A DNA stretch of 41,923 nucleotides, taken from positions 1 through 41,923 of the forward strand of contig CAKTQP010000014.1 in the NCBI GenBank assembly GCA_934597165.1, written 5' to 3'. Under the pieces are notes generated by a model. It searched no databases, had not been told where the DNA came from, and saw only the letters and a list, made by a program, of their open reading frames with translations. Position 1 is the first letter of the stretch. Each line of letters starts with the position of its first letter. The stretch is from an uncultured Oscillospiraceae bacterium (GTDB lineage: Bacteria; Bacillota; Clostridia; Oscillospirales; Oscillospiraceae). This document shows positions 31,706-40,438 of this stretch, piece after piece. The position numbers and the translations under genes were made by a program.

Positions 31706-32381
31706 ATTCCAACCCATCGCCGCCATGCGCAGCGCCTTTCCCACCAAGTTCGGCATCCCCCGCCAGAGCGGCCTGGTGACCGAGCTGAAGAGCACCATCG
31801 TCTTCGAACCCGCCTACCGGAACCCGGAGATGCTCCGGGGCATCGAGGGCTTCTCCCACCTGTGGCTCATCTGGTCGTTTTCCCAGTCGGGCGACCGCTG
31901 GTCGCCCACCGTGCGTCCCCCGCGGCTGGGGGGCAATCAGCGGATGGGGGTCTTCGCCACCCGTTCCCCCTTCCGACCCAACAACCTGGGTCTGTCCTCG
32001 GTGCGCCTGGAGCGGGTGGAGCTGCACACGCCGGAGGGGCCGGTGCTCCACGTGTCCGGGGCGGATTTGATGGACGGCACCCCCATTTTCGACATCAAGC
32101 CCTACATCCCCTACGCCGACTGCCACCCGGACGCCCAAGCCGGGTTCACGGCTCAGCTGGATGAGCGGATGGTGGCGGTGGAGTGCCCGCCGGAGCTGCT
32201 GCAAAAGGTGCCCGCCGAGACCCAGGACGCCCTCCTGGCCGTCCTCTCCCACGACCCACGACCCTCCTACCAGCACGACCCGGAACGGGTGTACGGCATG
32301 GCCTTCGCCGGGTGGAACGTTCGGTTCCGGGTGCAGGAGAAGGTCTTGACCGTGTGTGAGGTGGAACCAATCCAAACGTGA
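31698..32381 (+). CDS. trmO: tRNA (N6-threonylcarbamoyladenosine37-N6)-methyltransferase TrmO
   Basis: A 227-residue member of the TrmO/TsaA/YaeB family, which methylates t6A37 in certain threonine tRNAs with S-adenosylmethionine. Segments FPTKFGIPRQSGL, LRGIEGFSHLWLIW, MGVFATRSPFRPNNLGLSSV and DLMDGTPIFDIKPYIPYAD are diagnostic. The C-terminal part is present, so the protein is full length. A strong terminator follows directly. Confidence 0.93.
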   Translation: MAEFQPIAAMRSAFPTKFGIPRQSGLVTELKSTIVFEPAYRNPEMLRGIEGFSHLWLIWSFSQSGDRWSPTVRPPRLGGNQRMGVFATRSPFRPNNLGLSSVRLERVELHTPEGPVLHVSGADLMDGTPIFDIKPYIPYADCHPDAQAGFTAQLDERMVAVECPPELLQKVPAETQDALLAVLSHDPRPSYQHDPERVYGMAFAGWNVRFRVQEKVLTVCEVEPIQT

Positions 32382-32383
32382 AT

Positions 32384-32419
32384 AAAACCGGTGAAATCTC
32401 AGGATTTCACCGGTTTTTT
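32384..32419. terminator. Bidirectional terminator after trmO
   Basis: ACCGGTGAAATC and GATTTCACCGGT form the stem (32387-32398 and 32403-32414) around a TCAG loop, flanked by A and T runs. It serves trmO and the convergent small gene ending at 32423. Confidence 0.9.
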
Positions 32420-32422
32420 GCG

Positions 32423-32638
32423 TCATTGCAGTTCACCGAGGCGGTCTAACACTTCGTCTACCAGGTCTTCCAGGGCTTCATGTTCCTCGCCCCACGCTTC
32501 GTAGGCGTCACTGTTCATATTCTTCGGTTCCGCCTCGTCCAGCGCCGCGATCTTCTCTCGCAGCTGCTCCAGGTAGGCGTTCAGGGCAGGCGCGTCCATG
32601 GTCTGGACGTCCGGCACCTGGGGAAATTCTAAGATCAT
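32423..32638 (-). CDS. Small acidic helical protein of unknown function
   Basis: A 71-residue protein, strongly acidic and probably all helical (LNAYLEQLREKIAALDEAEP and the end LEDLVDEVLDRLGELQ). No signal peptide or Cys. AAAGGAG precedes the ATG by seven bases, which supports it as real. It lies downstream of udk across a hairpin (32659-32683). I do not recognise the family. Confidence 0.65.
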   Translation of the reverse strand: MILEFPQVPDVQTMDAPALNAYLEQLREKIAALDEAEPKNMNSDAYEAWGEEHEALEDLVDEVLDRLGELQ

Positions 32639-32658
32639 AGCGCTCTCCTTTGGAAAGG

Positions 32659-32683
32659 ACCCCTCCGGGTATCCCGGAGGGGT
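32659..32683. terminator. Hairpin between udk and the small acidic gene
   Basis: ACCCCTCCGGG (32659-32669) pairs with CCCGGAGGGGT (32673-32683), followed on the plus strand by TTTTC and on the minus strand by only a weak T-run. It may partly terminate the nucleoside operon after udk. Confidence 0.5.
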
Positions 32684-32695
32684 TTTCTGTGTGGG

Positions 32696-33331
32696 TTATC
32701 GACCGCACTCCCGCAGGTGTCGTTCGATGCGTCCGACGATCAAGTCCAACGCCACCGAGTTCCGGCCGCCGTGAGGGATGATGATGTCGGCGTTGCCCTT
32801 GGACGGCTCCACGTACTTCTCGTGCATGGGCTTCACCGTGTCCTGCCACTGGTCGATGACGCTGCGGACGCTGCGTCCCCGTTCCTCCAGGTCCCGGAGC
32901 ATCCGGCGTGCCAGGCGGACATCGGCGTCCGTGTCCACGAACACCTTCAAGTCCATCAGGTCACACAGCTCCGGTTCCGCGAAGATGAGGATGCCCTCCA
33001 GCAGGATGACCGGCTGAGGCACCAGGCGCACGGTGGCCTTGGCGCGGGTGTGATTGGCGTAGTCGTAGGTGGGACAGTCCACCGGCTGCCCCTGGCGGAG
33101 CTGCCGGAGCTGCTGGGCCAGGAGAGAGGTCTCGAAGGCGTCGGGACAGTCGTAGTTCAGCTTGGTGCGCGCCTCGAAGGGGATGTCGTCGTGGGGCTTG
33201 TAGTAGTTGTCGTGATGCACCACGCAGATGTGGTCGGAGAACCGCTGGATGAGGTTCTCCGTCAGGGTGGTCTTGCCGCTGCCGGAGCCGCCTGCCACGC
33301 CCACCACAAAGATGTCCTTGGCGGTCAGCAT
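32696..33331 (-). CDS. udk: Uridine kinase
   Basis: A 211-residue P-loop kinase phosphorylating uridine and cytidine for pyrimidine salvage. Walker A is GGSGSGKTT (14-22). HHDNYYKPHDDIP and CPTYDYANHTR are family motifs for the nucleoside site. The start ATG overlaps the permease stop by one base, so udk is the last strongly coupled gene of the importer operon and points to nucleosides as the imported substrate. Confidence 0.95.
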   Translation of the reverse strand: MLTAKDIFVVGVAGGSGSGKTTLTENLIQRFSDHICVVHHDNYYKPHDDIPFEARTKLNYDCPDAFETSLLAQQLRQLRQGQPVDCPTYDYANHTRAKATVRLVPQPVILLEGILIFAEPELCDLMDLKVFVDTDADVRLARRMLRDLEERGRSVRSVIDQWQDTVKPMHEKYVEPSKGNADIIIPHGGRNSVALDLIVGRIERHLRECGR

Positions 33332-34272
33332 CAGCGTCCTCCCTTGTCGTAGGGGATACCCTCCGCCTTAGGCGCTCTGGACTGCTTGGAGGTGAAGGCC
33401 AGGACGATGAGGGAGATCAGATAGGGGAGGATGTTGTAAAAGGCGCCCGGCAACTGGAGAGAGGCCAGCAGGGGGAAGCCGGAATAGACGTTGGACAGCG
33501 CCCGGAACAGGCCGAACAGCAGGGCGGCCAGAGCGATGCGGGTGGGCTTCCACTGGCCGAAGATCATGACGGCCAGCGCCAGGAAGCCGAAGCCGGCCAC
33601 GCCGTTTTCAAACTTCCACTCACTGACGCCTGCGGTGATGTAGACGATGCCGCCCAGACCACCCAGGACACCGGAGATCATGACGCCGGCGTAGCGCATC
33701 TTATAGACGTTGATGCCCACCGAGTCCGCCGCCTGGGGATGCTCGCCGCAGGCGCACAGGCGCAGGCCGAAGCGGGTCTTGTAGAGGACGATGTAGGACA
33801 GCACCAGGGCGATGAGGGCCACCAGCATGAACCAGTTGAAGTCGAACCCGCCGATGCGGCACAGGAAGGCGTTCTTGGCGCTGATGTACTGGATGGTGGA
33901 GGACACGTTGTCCACGCTCTCGGCGGTGTTCATGGCCTTGACGAAGACGGTGGCGGCAGCCACGCCCAGCAGGTTCATGGCGGTGCCCACCAGGGTCTGG
34001 TCAGCGTTGAAGTTGACGGCGGCCACGGCCAGGAGCAGGGAGAAGATCACGCCCAGAGCCATAGAGGACAGGATGACCAGGAGCACCATGGCAAGCGCCG
34101 GAGTGTCTGCGGGCAGGAACTTCATGGTCAGCGCGCCGCCCAGGGCGCCCAGCACCATGATGCCCTCCAGGCCGATGTTGATGATGCCGGAGTGCTCAGA
34201 GAAGCAGCCGCCCAGTGCCACCAGCAGGAGGACGGAGGCGAAGATGAGGGTGTATTGCAGTAAGAGGATCAT
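33331..34272 (-). CDS. Nucleoside ABC transporter permease (NupQ-like)
   Basis: A 313-residue membrane protein of the branched-chain/ribose-type permease family (BPD_transp_2) as used by BMP-dependent nucleoside importers. Eight or more hydrophobic segments; GCFSEHSGIINIGLEGIMVLGALGG is the signature near residues 22-46, and FGLRLCACGEHPQAADSVGI is the cytoplasmic loop contacting the ATPase. It overlaps both neighbours (1 and 4 bases). Confidence 0.88.
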   Translation of the reverse strand: MILLLQYTLIFASVLLLVALGGCFSEHSGIINIGLEGIMVLGALGGALTMKFLPADTPALAMVLLVILSSMALGVIFSLLLAVAAVNFNADQTLVGTAMNLLGVAAATVFVKAMNTAESVDNVSSTIQYISAKNAFLCRIGGFDFNWFMLVALIALVLSYIVLYKTRFGLRLCACGEHPQAADSVGINVYKMRYAGVMISGVLGGLGGIVYITAGVSEWKFENGVAGFGFLALAVMIFGQWKPTRIALAALLFGLFRALSNVYSGFPLLASLQLPGAFYNILPYLISLIVLAFTSKQSRAPKAEGIPYDKGGR

Positions 34273-35414
34273 TCTGCCTGGCCTCCTTTCTCAGCAGCCG
34301 CCTGGGCTTCCTTGGCACGTTTTTCCTCCCGGCGATCCAGCCATTTGTTGAGGACGTACTTGAAGAAGAAGCCGAAGCTGCACAGGTAGATGATGATGGA
34401 CGAGATCAGATCGGAGATCTGGGCGCAGTACATGGTCTTGTCCACGTACGCACCGCCGTTGGTGATGTGCTGGATAAAGTAAGAGGAGAAGATGGAGCCG
34501 ATGGGGTGCAGGCCGCCCAGGAAGGCTGCCGCGATGCCGTTGAAGCCCATGGCGGGGACGGTGGACTGGGTGCACTGCCACTGCTCGAATCCGGTCAGGA
34601 AGAGGAAGGCAGCGCCCATGCCAGCCAGGGCACCGGCGATGGCCATGGTCAGGATGAGGTTCTTCTTCTCCCGCATCCCGCTGTACCGGGCGGCGTCCTT
34701 GTTGGCGCCGGTGGCCTTCAGCTCGTAGCCCAGGCGGGTCTTTTCCAAAAAGACCCACACGGCGATGCTGATGAGGATGCACAGGGGGATGGCGATGGAG
34801 ACGTACTGGTTGTTGCTAAAGAGCTTCCCCAGCCCCAGACTGGGCAAAAAGGCGTCCGGGTTGGTGGAGGCTAGGGTGAGGGTGTAGGGGCTGGCCTCCT
34901 CCTTCACCTGGCTCAAGAGGGTGTTGACCAGATAGAGGCTGATCCAGTTGAGCATGATGCAGGAGATGACCTCGTTGACGTTGCAGTATGCCTTCAGCAG
35001 GCCGGAGATGGCGCCCAGGATGCCACCAGCTAGGATGGCGGCGATGAGGCACACGTACCAGGGCAGTCCCCAGGCCAGGGCGCAGTACAGGCAAGCGCCT
35101 GCGCCCACCACGTACTGACCGGCGGCGCCGATGTTGAACAGGCCGACCTTGAAGGCGAAGAGGATGGATAAGCTGCACATGACCAGGGGAGCCGTCTTCG
35201 CCAGGGTGTTGCCCAGGTATTTCTTCTGGGGGACGGCGTTGGCGTAGGTCATGAAGTTCTTCAAAATGGTGGCGATGGCCTTACCGGCACCGCTGGGATT
35301 GATGATGAGCAGCACAACAAAGCCGATGAGCAGACCCAGCAGGATGCAGAGCAGGGAGGTCAGCAGCGCCTGCACGGTCTTGTTGCGCAGCAGCGGGGTT
35401 CGTTCTTTTGTCAT
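34269..35414 (-). CDS. Nucleoside ABC transporter permease (NupP-like)
   Basis: A 381-residue permease, the partner of the previous one. The signature FKVGLFNIGAAGQYVVGA and the ATPase-contact loop YELKATGANKDAARYSG are visible, with about nine hydrophobic segments. N- and C-terminal ends are charged and cytoplasmic (C-terminus REEKRAKEAQAAAEKGG). It overlaps the ATPase gene by four bases. Confidence 0.88.
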   Translation of the reverse strand: MTKERTPLLRNKTVQALLTSLLCILLGLLIGFVVLLIINPSGAGKAIATILKNFMTYANAVPQKKYLGNTLAKTAPLVMCSLSILFAFKVGLFNIGAAGQYVVGAGACLYCALAWGLPWYVCLIAAILAGGILGAISGLLKAYCNVNEVISCIMLNWISLYLVNTLLSQVKEEASPYTLTLASTNPDAFLPSLGLGKLFSNNQYVSIAIPLCILISIAVWVFLEKTRLGYELKATGANKDAARYSGMREKKNLILTMAIAGALAGMGAAFLFLTGFEQWQCTQSTVPAMGFNGIAAAFLGGLHPIGSIFSSYFIQHITNGGAYVDKTMYCAQISDLISSIIIYLCSFGFFFKYVLNKWLDRREEKRAKEAQAAAEKGGQAE

Positions 35415-36949
35415 GATTTCACTCCCTCTCTCTTTGCGCCGGACATATACAGACCCAGCTGTTCCACTGTGGTGGTCTTGGGATCCAGCTCGCCCACAAT
35501 CTCCCCTTCGAACATGACCAGGATGCGGTCGGCCAGAGCCATGACCTCATCCAGCTCCAGGGAGACCAGCAGGACGCCCTTGCCGCTGTCCCGGTGGGCG
35601 ACGATCTGCTTGTGGATGTACTCGATGGCGCCCACGTCCAGGCCGCGGGTGGGCTGGACGGCCACCAACAGATCCGGGTCCCGGTCAATTTCACGAGCCA
35701 CGATGGCCTTCTGCTGGTTGCCGCCGGACATACTCCGGGCGATGGTCACGGGGCCTTGGCCGGAACGGACGTCGTACTGCTCGATGAGCCGCATGGCGTA
35801 CTCCCGGATGGCCTTGCGCTTGAGGAAGCCCGCGCCGTTGACGAACTCCGGCTCAAAGTAGCGCTGGAGCACCATGTTGTCCTCCAGGGTGAAGTCCAGC
35901 ACCAGGCCGTGCTTGTGGCGATCCTCGGGGATGTGGCTGATGCCGGAGGTGGAGCGCTTGCGGATGGGGGCGTGGGTGATGTCCTGCCCCTTGAGCGTGA
36001 TCTTGCCGCCCTTGGGCTGCTCCAGACCGGTGAGGCCGTAGACCAGCTCAGTCTGGCCGTTGCCGTCGATGCCGGCGATGCAGACGATCTCGCCTGCTCG
36101 GACGTGGAAGCTGACGCCCCGCACCGCGTCGTTGTGGTGGAGCTTGGAGGGGACAGTCAGGTTCTCCACCTCCAGGATGGTCTCGCCGGGCTTGGCCGGT
36201 TCCTTGTGGACGACAAAGTCCACGTCACGGCCGACCATCATTCGGGACAGCTCTTCCCGGGTGGTGTTGGCAATCTCGACGGTGCCGATGTACTTGCCCT
36301 TGCGGAGGACAGAGCACCGGTCGGCCACGGACATGATCTCGTTGAGCTTGTGGGAGATGAAGAGGATGCTCTTGCCTTCGGCGGCCAGGTTCTTCATGAT
36401 CTGCATCAGCTCGTCGATTTCCTGGGCGGTGAGGACGGCGGTGGGTTCGTCGAAGATGAGGATCTCATTGTCCCGGTACAGCATTTTCAGGATTTCCGTC
36501 CGCTGCTGCATACCCACGGTGATGTCCTCCACCAGGGCGTCCGGATCGACGGCCAGCCCGTATTTCTCGGACAGCGCCAGCACCTTTTTCCGCGCCACGT
36601 CCTTCTGCAGGAAACCGTGCTTGCACGGCTCCACGCCCAGGATGATGTTGTCCAGGACGGAGAAACATTCCACCAGCTTAAAGTGCTGGTGCACCATCCC
36701 GATGCCCAGATCATTGGCATCGTTGGGGTCCTTGATGCTGACCACCTGGCCATCCTTCTTGATGACACCCTCCTCCGGCTGGTACAGCCCGAAGAGGACG
36801 CTCATGAGGGTGGATTTCCCGGCGCCGTTCTCCCCCAGCAGCGCGTGGATCTCGCCCTTTTTCAGCTGGAGGGTGATGTTGTCGTTGGCGACGATACCGG
36901 GGAAACGCTTGGTGATGTGCAGCATTTCAATGGCATATGCCTGTTCCAA
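35411..36949 (-). CDS. Nucleoside ABC transporter ATP-binding protein (NupO-like)
   Basis: A 512-residue protein with two ABC domains. The first (1-250) has Walker A GENGAGKS and Walker B ILIFDEPTAVL. The second (about 255-512) has a degenerate Walker A (GIDGNGQTE) but a clear signature MSGGNQQK, the usual asymmetry of the sugar/nucleoside class. It powers the two permeases. It has its own promoter at 37010-37038, separate from the lipoprotein gene. Confidence 0.93.
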   Translation of the reverse strand: MEQAYAIEMLHITKRFPGIVANDNITLQLKKGEIHALLGENGAGKSTLMSVLFGLYQPEEGVIKKDGQVVSIKDPNDANDLGIGMVHQHFKLVECFSVLDNIILGVEPCKHGFLQKDVARKKVLALSEKYGLAVDPDALVEDITVGMQQRTEILKMLYRDNEILIFDEPTAVLTAQEIDELMQIMKNLAAEGKSILFISHKLNEIMSVADRCSVLRKGKYIGTVEIANTTREELSRMMVGRDVDFVVHKEPAKPGETILEVENLTVPSKLHHNDAVRGVSFHVRAGEIVCIAGIDGNGQTELVYGLTGLEQPKGGKITLKGQDITHAPIRKRSTSGISHIPEDRHKHGLVLDFTLEDNMVLQRYFEPEFVNGAGFLKRKAIREYAMRLIEQYDVRSGQGPVTIARSMSGGNQQKAIVAREIDRDPDLLVAVQPTRGLDVGAIEYIHKQIVAHRDSGKGVLLVSLELDEVMALADRILVMFEGEIVGELDPKTTTVEQLGLYMSGAKREGVKS

Positions 36950-37009
36950 ATTGTCACGACCTTTCTCTCTTTTCGCCTGCGAAAAAATGTTAGGGTATCT
37001 TCCGGTAAT

Positions 37010-37038
37010 ATTGTACTATAAAACGACCGCTTTTTCAA
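37010..37038 (-). promoter_or_regulatory. Promoter of the ABC ATPase-permease-udk operon
   Basis: On the minus strand TTGAAA (37033-37038) is 17 bp from TACAAT (37010-37015). It lies after the lipoprotein terminator, so the lipoprotein and the rest of the importer can be expressed at different levels. Confidence 0.6.
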
Positions 37039-37053
37039 AACTTATTTAGACTT

Positions 37054-37087
37054 TTTCATAAAAAGAAGGGCAGGCGTTCGCCTGCCC
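37054..37087 (-). terminator. Terminator of the BMP lipoprotein gene
   Basis: GGGCAGGCG (37068-37076) pairs with CGCCTGCCC (37079-37087); on the minus strand TTCTTTTTATG follows. It lies 24 bases after the stop codon. Confidence 0.8.
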
Positions 37088-37111
37088 CTCCGGTTGTGCG
37101 AGAGATTCAGA

Positions 37112-38296
37112 TTACTTGATGTTGTCGTAGTACTCAACCTGAGCGGTCTTGACTTCGGGCTTGTTCTTGACGTCGTTGGAGACGGTGATCTTGCCAGCGA
37201 ACATATCAGCGACCAGAGCCTTGTAATCGTCCTGGGTGAAGCCGTCGCCCCACTGAGTGGTAGCCAGAGGCAGCTGGACATAGTTTGCTTCCACGTCGTC
37301 GCCGGAGACCAGCCCCAGGGTCTCGATCTTGCCGCCGTAGTTCTTGAAGTTGCCGGCCACCACTTCGGAGAGCATATGCTTGACCGTGGGAGCCAGACCC
37401 TTCATAGCGGAGGTGATGGTCATGCCCTTGCCATAGCCCTTGTCGATGATAGCGGACTGGTCGGTGTCAACGCCGATGACCTTTGCGTCGGTGACCTTAG
37501 CAGCAGCTTCCGCAGCAGAGGTGTAGATGCCGCCGCCGCAAGCGAAGACAGCCTGAACGCCCAGAGTCTTGTACCAGTTATCCATGTAAGCGGTGATGTC
37601 GGGATCGCCGGAGAACTTGTTGCCATAGACGTATTCGACCTTCACGTCGGTCAGCTTGTCTTCGGTGGCAGCTGCGTCAGCGCCCTGGACGAAGCCATAG
37701 CCGAAACGGATGACAGCGGGGACAGCCATGCCGCCCAGGAAGCCCAGGTGCTTATAGCCCAGCTTCACTGCTGCGTAGCCAGCCATGTAGCCGGACAGCT
37801 CTTCCTGATAGACAGCGCAGTACAGGTTGGAGGGAACTTCATAGTCCTTGCCCAGGTCAGCGGCGCTGACGTCCAGAGCGATGAAGGTGGTGTCGGTGTA
37901 AGTACCAGCAGTTTCCTTGATGGCGCCGGCGAATGCGTAGCCGGGCATGACGACGACGTTGTAACCTTCGTCGATGGCGGATTCAATCATATCCACACGT
38001 TCTGCGTCAGAGTCGCCAGCGGGCTTGAAGTAGTTGAACTTCATGTTGTTCTCTTCGCAGAAAGCCTTGCAGGCTTCATAGGTGGTCTGGTTGAAGGACT
38101 GGTCGGTGATGTCGCCGTAGTCGGTGATCATAGCCACCTGATAGTCGCCAGCAGCGGTGGTGGGTTCAGCGGTGGAGCCAGTGGCTGCGGGAGCGGAAGC
38201 GTCAGCAGCGGAGCCGGTGGTGGTGTTGCCGCCGCCGCAAGCTGCCAGACTGAGCACCATGGCCAGAGACAGGATCAGAGCGAAAAACTTTTTCAT
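37112..38296 (-). CDS. BMP-family nucleoside-binding lipoprotein
   Basis: A 394-residue lipoprotein with signal peptide MKKFFALILSLAMVLSLAA and lipidated Cys20 (AACGGG). A Thr/Ala-rich linker (about 24-50) precedes the periplasmic-binding-protein type 1 domain. It should bind extracellular nucleosides and deliver them to the ABC permeases. Segments ITDYGDITDQSFNQ and ACGGGIYTSAAEAA are typical of BMP proteins. Codons are less GC-rich than neighbours, as often seen in highly expressed genes. AGGAGG lies about 11 bases before ATG 38296; the longer frame to 38374 overlaps the promoter. Confidence 0.92.
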   Translation of the reverse strand: MKKFFALILSLAMVLSLAACGGGNTTTGSAADASAPAATGSTAEPTTAAGDYQVAMITDYGDITDQSFNQTTYEACKAFCEENNMKFNYFKPAGDSDAERVDMIESAIDEGYNVVVMPGYAFAGAIKETAGTYTDTTFIALDVSAADLGKDYEVPSNLYCAVYQEELSGYMAGYAAVKLGYKHLGFLGGMAVPAVIRFGYGFVQGADAAATEDKLTDVKVEYVYGNKFSGDPDITAYMDNWYKTLGVQAVFACGGGIYTSAAEAAAKVTDAKVIGVDTDQSAIIDKGYGKGMTITSAMKGLAPTVKHMLSEVVAGNFKNYGGKIETLGLVSGDDVEANYVQLPLATTQWGDGFTQDDYKALVADMFAGKITVSNDVKNKPEVKTAQVEYYDNIK

Positions 38297-38310
38297 TGTT
38301 TCATTTCCTC

Positions 38311-38343
38311 CTTTGAATTTGTCCATCTCTCTTGGACAATTAC
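38311..38343 (-). promoter_or_regulatory. Inverted repeat in the lipoprotein leader
   Basis: On the minus strand TTGTCCA and TGGACAA flank AGAGAGA, immediately upstream of the ribosome site. It could be an operator just after the promoter, or a leader hairpin. No purine riboswitch fold was recognised. Confidence 0.35.
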
Positions 38344-38345
38344 AG

Positions 38346-38374
38346 ATTATAGCACGCTGATGATGGAGATTCAA
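38346..38374 (-). promoter_or_regulatory. Promoter of the BMP lipoprotein gene
   Basis: On the minus strand TTGAAT (38369-38374) is 17 bp from a perfect TATAAT (38346-38351). Confidence 0.7.
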
Positions 38375-38440
38375 GCATTTTAGGCAAGGGAGACGAGAAA
38401 AATGCCGCTTTTTTTCGTGAAAATGACGGTTTCCCTGCGC

Positions 38441-39025
38441 TCAACCCTCCGCCGCCTCCCGTGCGATGCGTTTCTTCCAGCAGGAGTGGCACATGGCCAG
38501 ATAGCTGTCGTTGCCGCCCAGGAACACCTGTTCGCCCTTGGTGACCACGTGCCCATTGGCGTCGATGCGGGCGTTGACGGTGGCCTTGGAGCCGCACTCG
38601 CAGATGGTCTTGATCTCGGTGATGGAGTCCGCCAGCTCGAACAGCCGCAGGGAGCCGGGGAAGAGGTGCGTTAAAAAGTCCGTCCGCAAGCCGAAGCAGA
38701 GGACAGGTAAATTCCGCTCGTCCACCAGCCGACGGAGCTGGTCGATCTGCTCCGGCGCAAAGAACTGGCACTCGTCGGTGATGACCACGTCCGGGTGATC
38801 CCGCTGGGTGTACAGCTCGTAGATGTCGTCCTCCGGGCCGATGACCTCCGCCGGAGCTTCCAGGCCGATGCGGGAGTGGAGCATATGGATGCCGTCCCGC
38901 TGGTCGGTGGAGGGTTTTAGGAGCCAGACCTTCATGCCCCGCTCCTCGTAGTTGAACTTGGTGATGAGCGCCTGAGCGGTCTTGCTGGAGCCCATGGCGC
39001 CGTACTTAAAATAGAGTTTTGCCAT
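38441..39025 (-). CDS. tdk: Thymidine kinase
   Basis: A 194-residue type II thymidine kinase. The P-loop is GAMGSSKT (9-16), the Walker B-like DECQFF and the lasso/zinc domain with CECG and CHSC are present. It phosphorylates thymidine for salvage. It follows the CoA-transferase-family gene by 18 bases on the same strand; the ribosome site AGGAGA overlaps that gene's stop and is rather far (about 14 bases) from the ATG. Confidence 0.95.
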   Translation of the reverse strand: MAKLYFKYGAMGSSKTAQALITKFNYEERGMKVWLLKPSTDQRDGIHMLHSRIGLEAPAEVIGPEDDIYELYTQRDHPDVVITDECQFFAPEQIDQLRRLVDERNLPVLCFGLRTDFLTHLFPGSLRLFELADSITEIKTICECGSKATVNARIDANGHVVTKGEQVFLGGNDSYLAMCHSCWKKRIAREAAEG

Positions 39026-39043
39026 TTGAAATTTCGTCTCTCC

Positions 39044-40222
39044 TCAGTCGAATACGCCCGCTGCCTTCAGGGCGTCGTAGTCCAGACCCAGTTCGCCCAT
39101 GACCTCCTGGGTGTGGTAGCCCAGCGGGTAGCCGCCCAGGTCGTAGGTGACGGGACACTCGGACAGCTTCATGGGGGAGCCCAGCTGCTTGACGCGCTTG
39201 CCGCCGGTGCAGGGGACTTCCACCTCTACCACCAGGTTCCGTTCCTGAATGTGCTCGTCCTCCAGCAGCGCCTCCTTCAGGGACAGCACCGGTTCCACGC
39301 AGCAGTCCAGCTCCTTGAAAATGGCCGTCCACTCGTCCCTCGTCTTGGTCTTGAGCACGCCGCGCACCCGTTCCCGCACCGCGTCGATGTTTTCAGGCTC
39401 CACCGTGCCTTCGATCAGGTCGGGACAGCCGATGCCGGTGCAGAAGGCCGCCCAGAACTTGGGTTCCAGGGAACCGACGCTGAGATATTCGCCGTCCTTG
39501 GTCTCGTAGTAGCCGTACAGGGAACCGCCGTTGAGACGGCGGGACTCTCTGCCGCAGTCCTCGCCGGTGGCCAGGAAGCGGGTGCCGTCCATGGCGGTGA
39601 AGGGCACCAGGCCGTCCAGCATGGCCACGTCGATGTACTGCCCCTTGCCGGTGCGGTTGCGGTACTGGACTGCCGCCAGGATGCCCACCACCGAGTTCAT
39701 GGAGCCCACGCAGATGTCGGCGATCTGGATGTTCATGGGGGCGGGACCGGCGTCCCGGTAGCCTGCCATGGCCAGGTTGCCGCTGCGAGCCAGATAGTTG
39801 CAGTCGTGACCGGCGGCTTTCGCCATGGGGCCGGTCTGGCCGTAGCCGGTGAGGGAGCAGTAGATGAGGCCGGGGTTGACTTCTTTCAGCGCCTCGTAGC
39901 CCAGCCCTAATTTTTCCATGACGCCGGGGCGGAACTGCTCGATGACGATGTCATACTCCTGGATGAGCCGCTTGACGATGGCGATGGCCTCCGGGTTCTT
40001 CAGGTTCAGGAAAATGTTCCGCTTGTTGCGTCCCAGCCAAGCCTCGTTGGCGGCGATGTCGGTGCCCTCCACGAAGGGCTCATACTCCAACACGATGTCC
40101 CGCTTGCTGGGGGAGCTGACCTTGAGCACCTCCGCGCCCAAGTCCGCCAGCACCAGGGTGGCGTAGGGGCCGGGGAGCAGGGTGGTGAAATCCAGGACTT
40201 TCAGACCTTCCAATGCTTTCAT
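39044..40222 (-). CDS. CaiB/BaiF family CoA-transferase or acyl-CoA racemase
   Basis: A 392-residue class III CoA-transferase family protein. Asp169 (IQIADICVG) corresponds to the catalytic Asp of formyl-CoA transferase. The segment GHDCNYLARSG with His139, exactly 30 residues before Asp169, resembles the His/Asp pair of alpha-methylacyl-CoA racemase. Both activities are possible; the substrate cannot be told. ATG 40222 follows GGAGG by six or seven bases; a TTG two codons upstream is less likely. It leads a two-gene unit with tdk. Confidence 0.85.
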   Translation of the reverse strand: MKALEGLKVLDFTTLLPGPYATLVLADLGAEVLKVSSPSKRDIVLEYEPFVEGTDIAANEAWLGRNKRNIFLNLKNPEAIAIVKRLIQEYDIVIEQFRPGVMEKLGLGYEALKEVNPGLIYCSLTGYGQTGPMAKAAGHDCNYLARSGNLAMAGYRDAGPAPMNIQIADICVGSMNSVVGILAAVQYRNRTGKGQYIDVAMLDGLVPFTAMDGTRFLATGEDCGRESRRLNGGSLYGYYETKDGEYLSVGSLEPKFWAAFCTGIGCPDLIEGTVEPENIDAVRERVRGVLKTKTRDEWTAIFKELDCCVEPVLSLKEALLEDEHIQERNLVVEVEVPCTGGKRVKQLGSPMKLSECPVTYDLGGYPLGYHTQEVMGELGLDYDALKAAGVFD

Positions 40223-40266
40223 AGACAAACCTCCAAAGTGATTTTTTTCCGTGGTATCCTGCCCCT

Positions 40267-40295
40267 ATTGTACCTGATTTGGAGACGTTTTGCAA
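40267..40295 (-). promoter_or_regulatory. Promoter of the CaiB-like gene and tdk
   Basis: On the minus strand TTGCAA (40290-40295) is 17 bp from TACAAT (40267-40272). It is back to back with the sigma-A promoter of the ECF gene. Confidence 0.55.
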
Positions 40296-40304
40296 AAGTT
40301 GTTT

Positions 40305-40333
40305 TTGCATGACGGGGGTGGATGGGGTATAGT
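40305..40333 (+). promoter_or_regulatory. Sigma-A promoter upstream of the ECF sigma gene
   Basis: TTGCAT (40305-40310) is 17 bp from TATAGT (40328-40333). It would give a leader of about 100 nt. Confidence 0.5.
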
Positions 40334-40366
40334 AAGGTAGCGTGGAGCAAAAAAGTTTGAAAATGC

Positions 40367-40392
40367 GGGAACATTCCCATCAAAATGTTGTC
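40367..40392 (+). promoter_or_regulatory. Candidate autoregulated ECF promoter
   Basis: GGGAAC at 40367-40372 and TGTC at 40389-40392 are 16 bp apart, the architecture of many ECF promoters (xGAAC, 16-17 bp, CGTC-like). It lies about 47 bp before the ECF gene's own start codon. A palindrome GAAAGGCCTTTC (40402-40413) follows. Confidence 0.4.
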
Positions 40393-40438
40393 TTATTAGG
40401 TGAAAGGCCTTTCAGGAGACAAGAAAGGAGGTTGTCCC

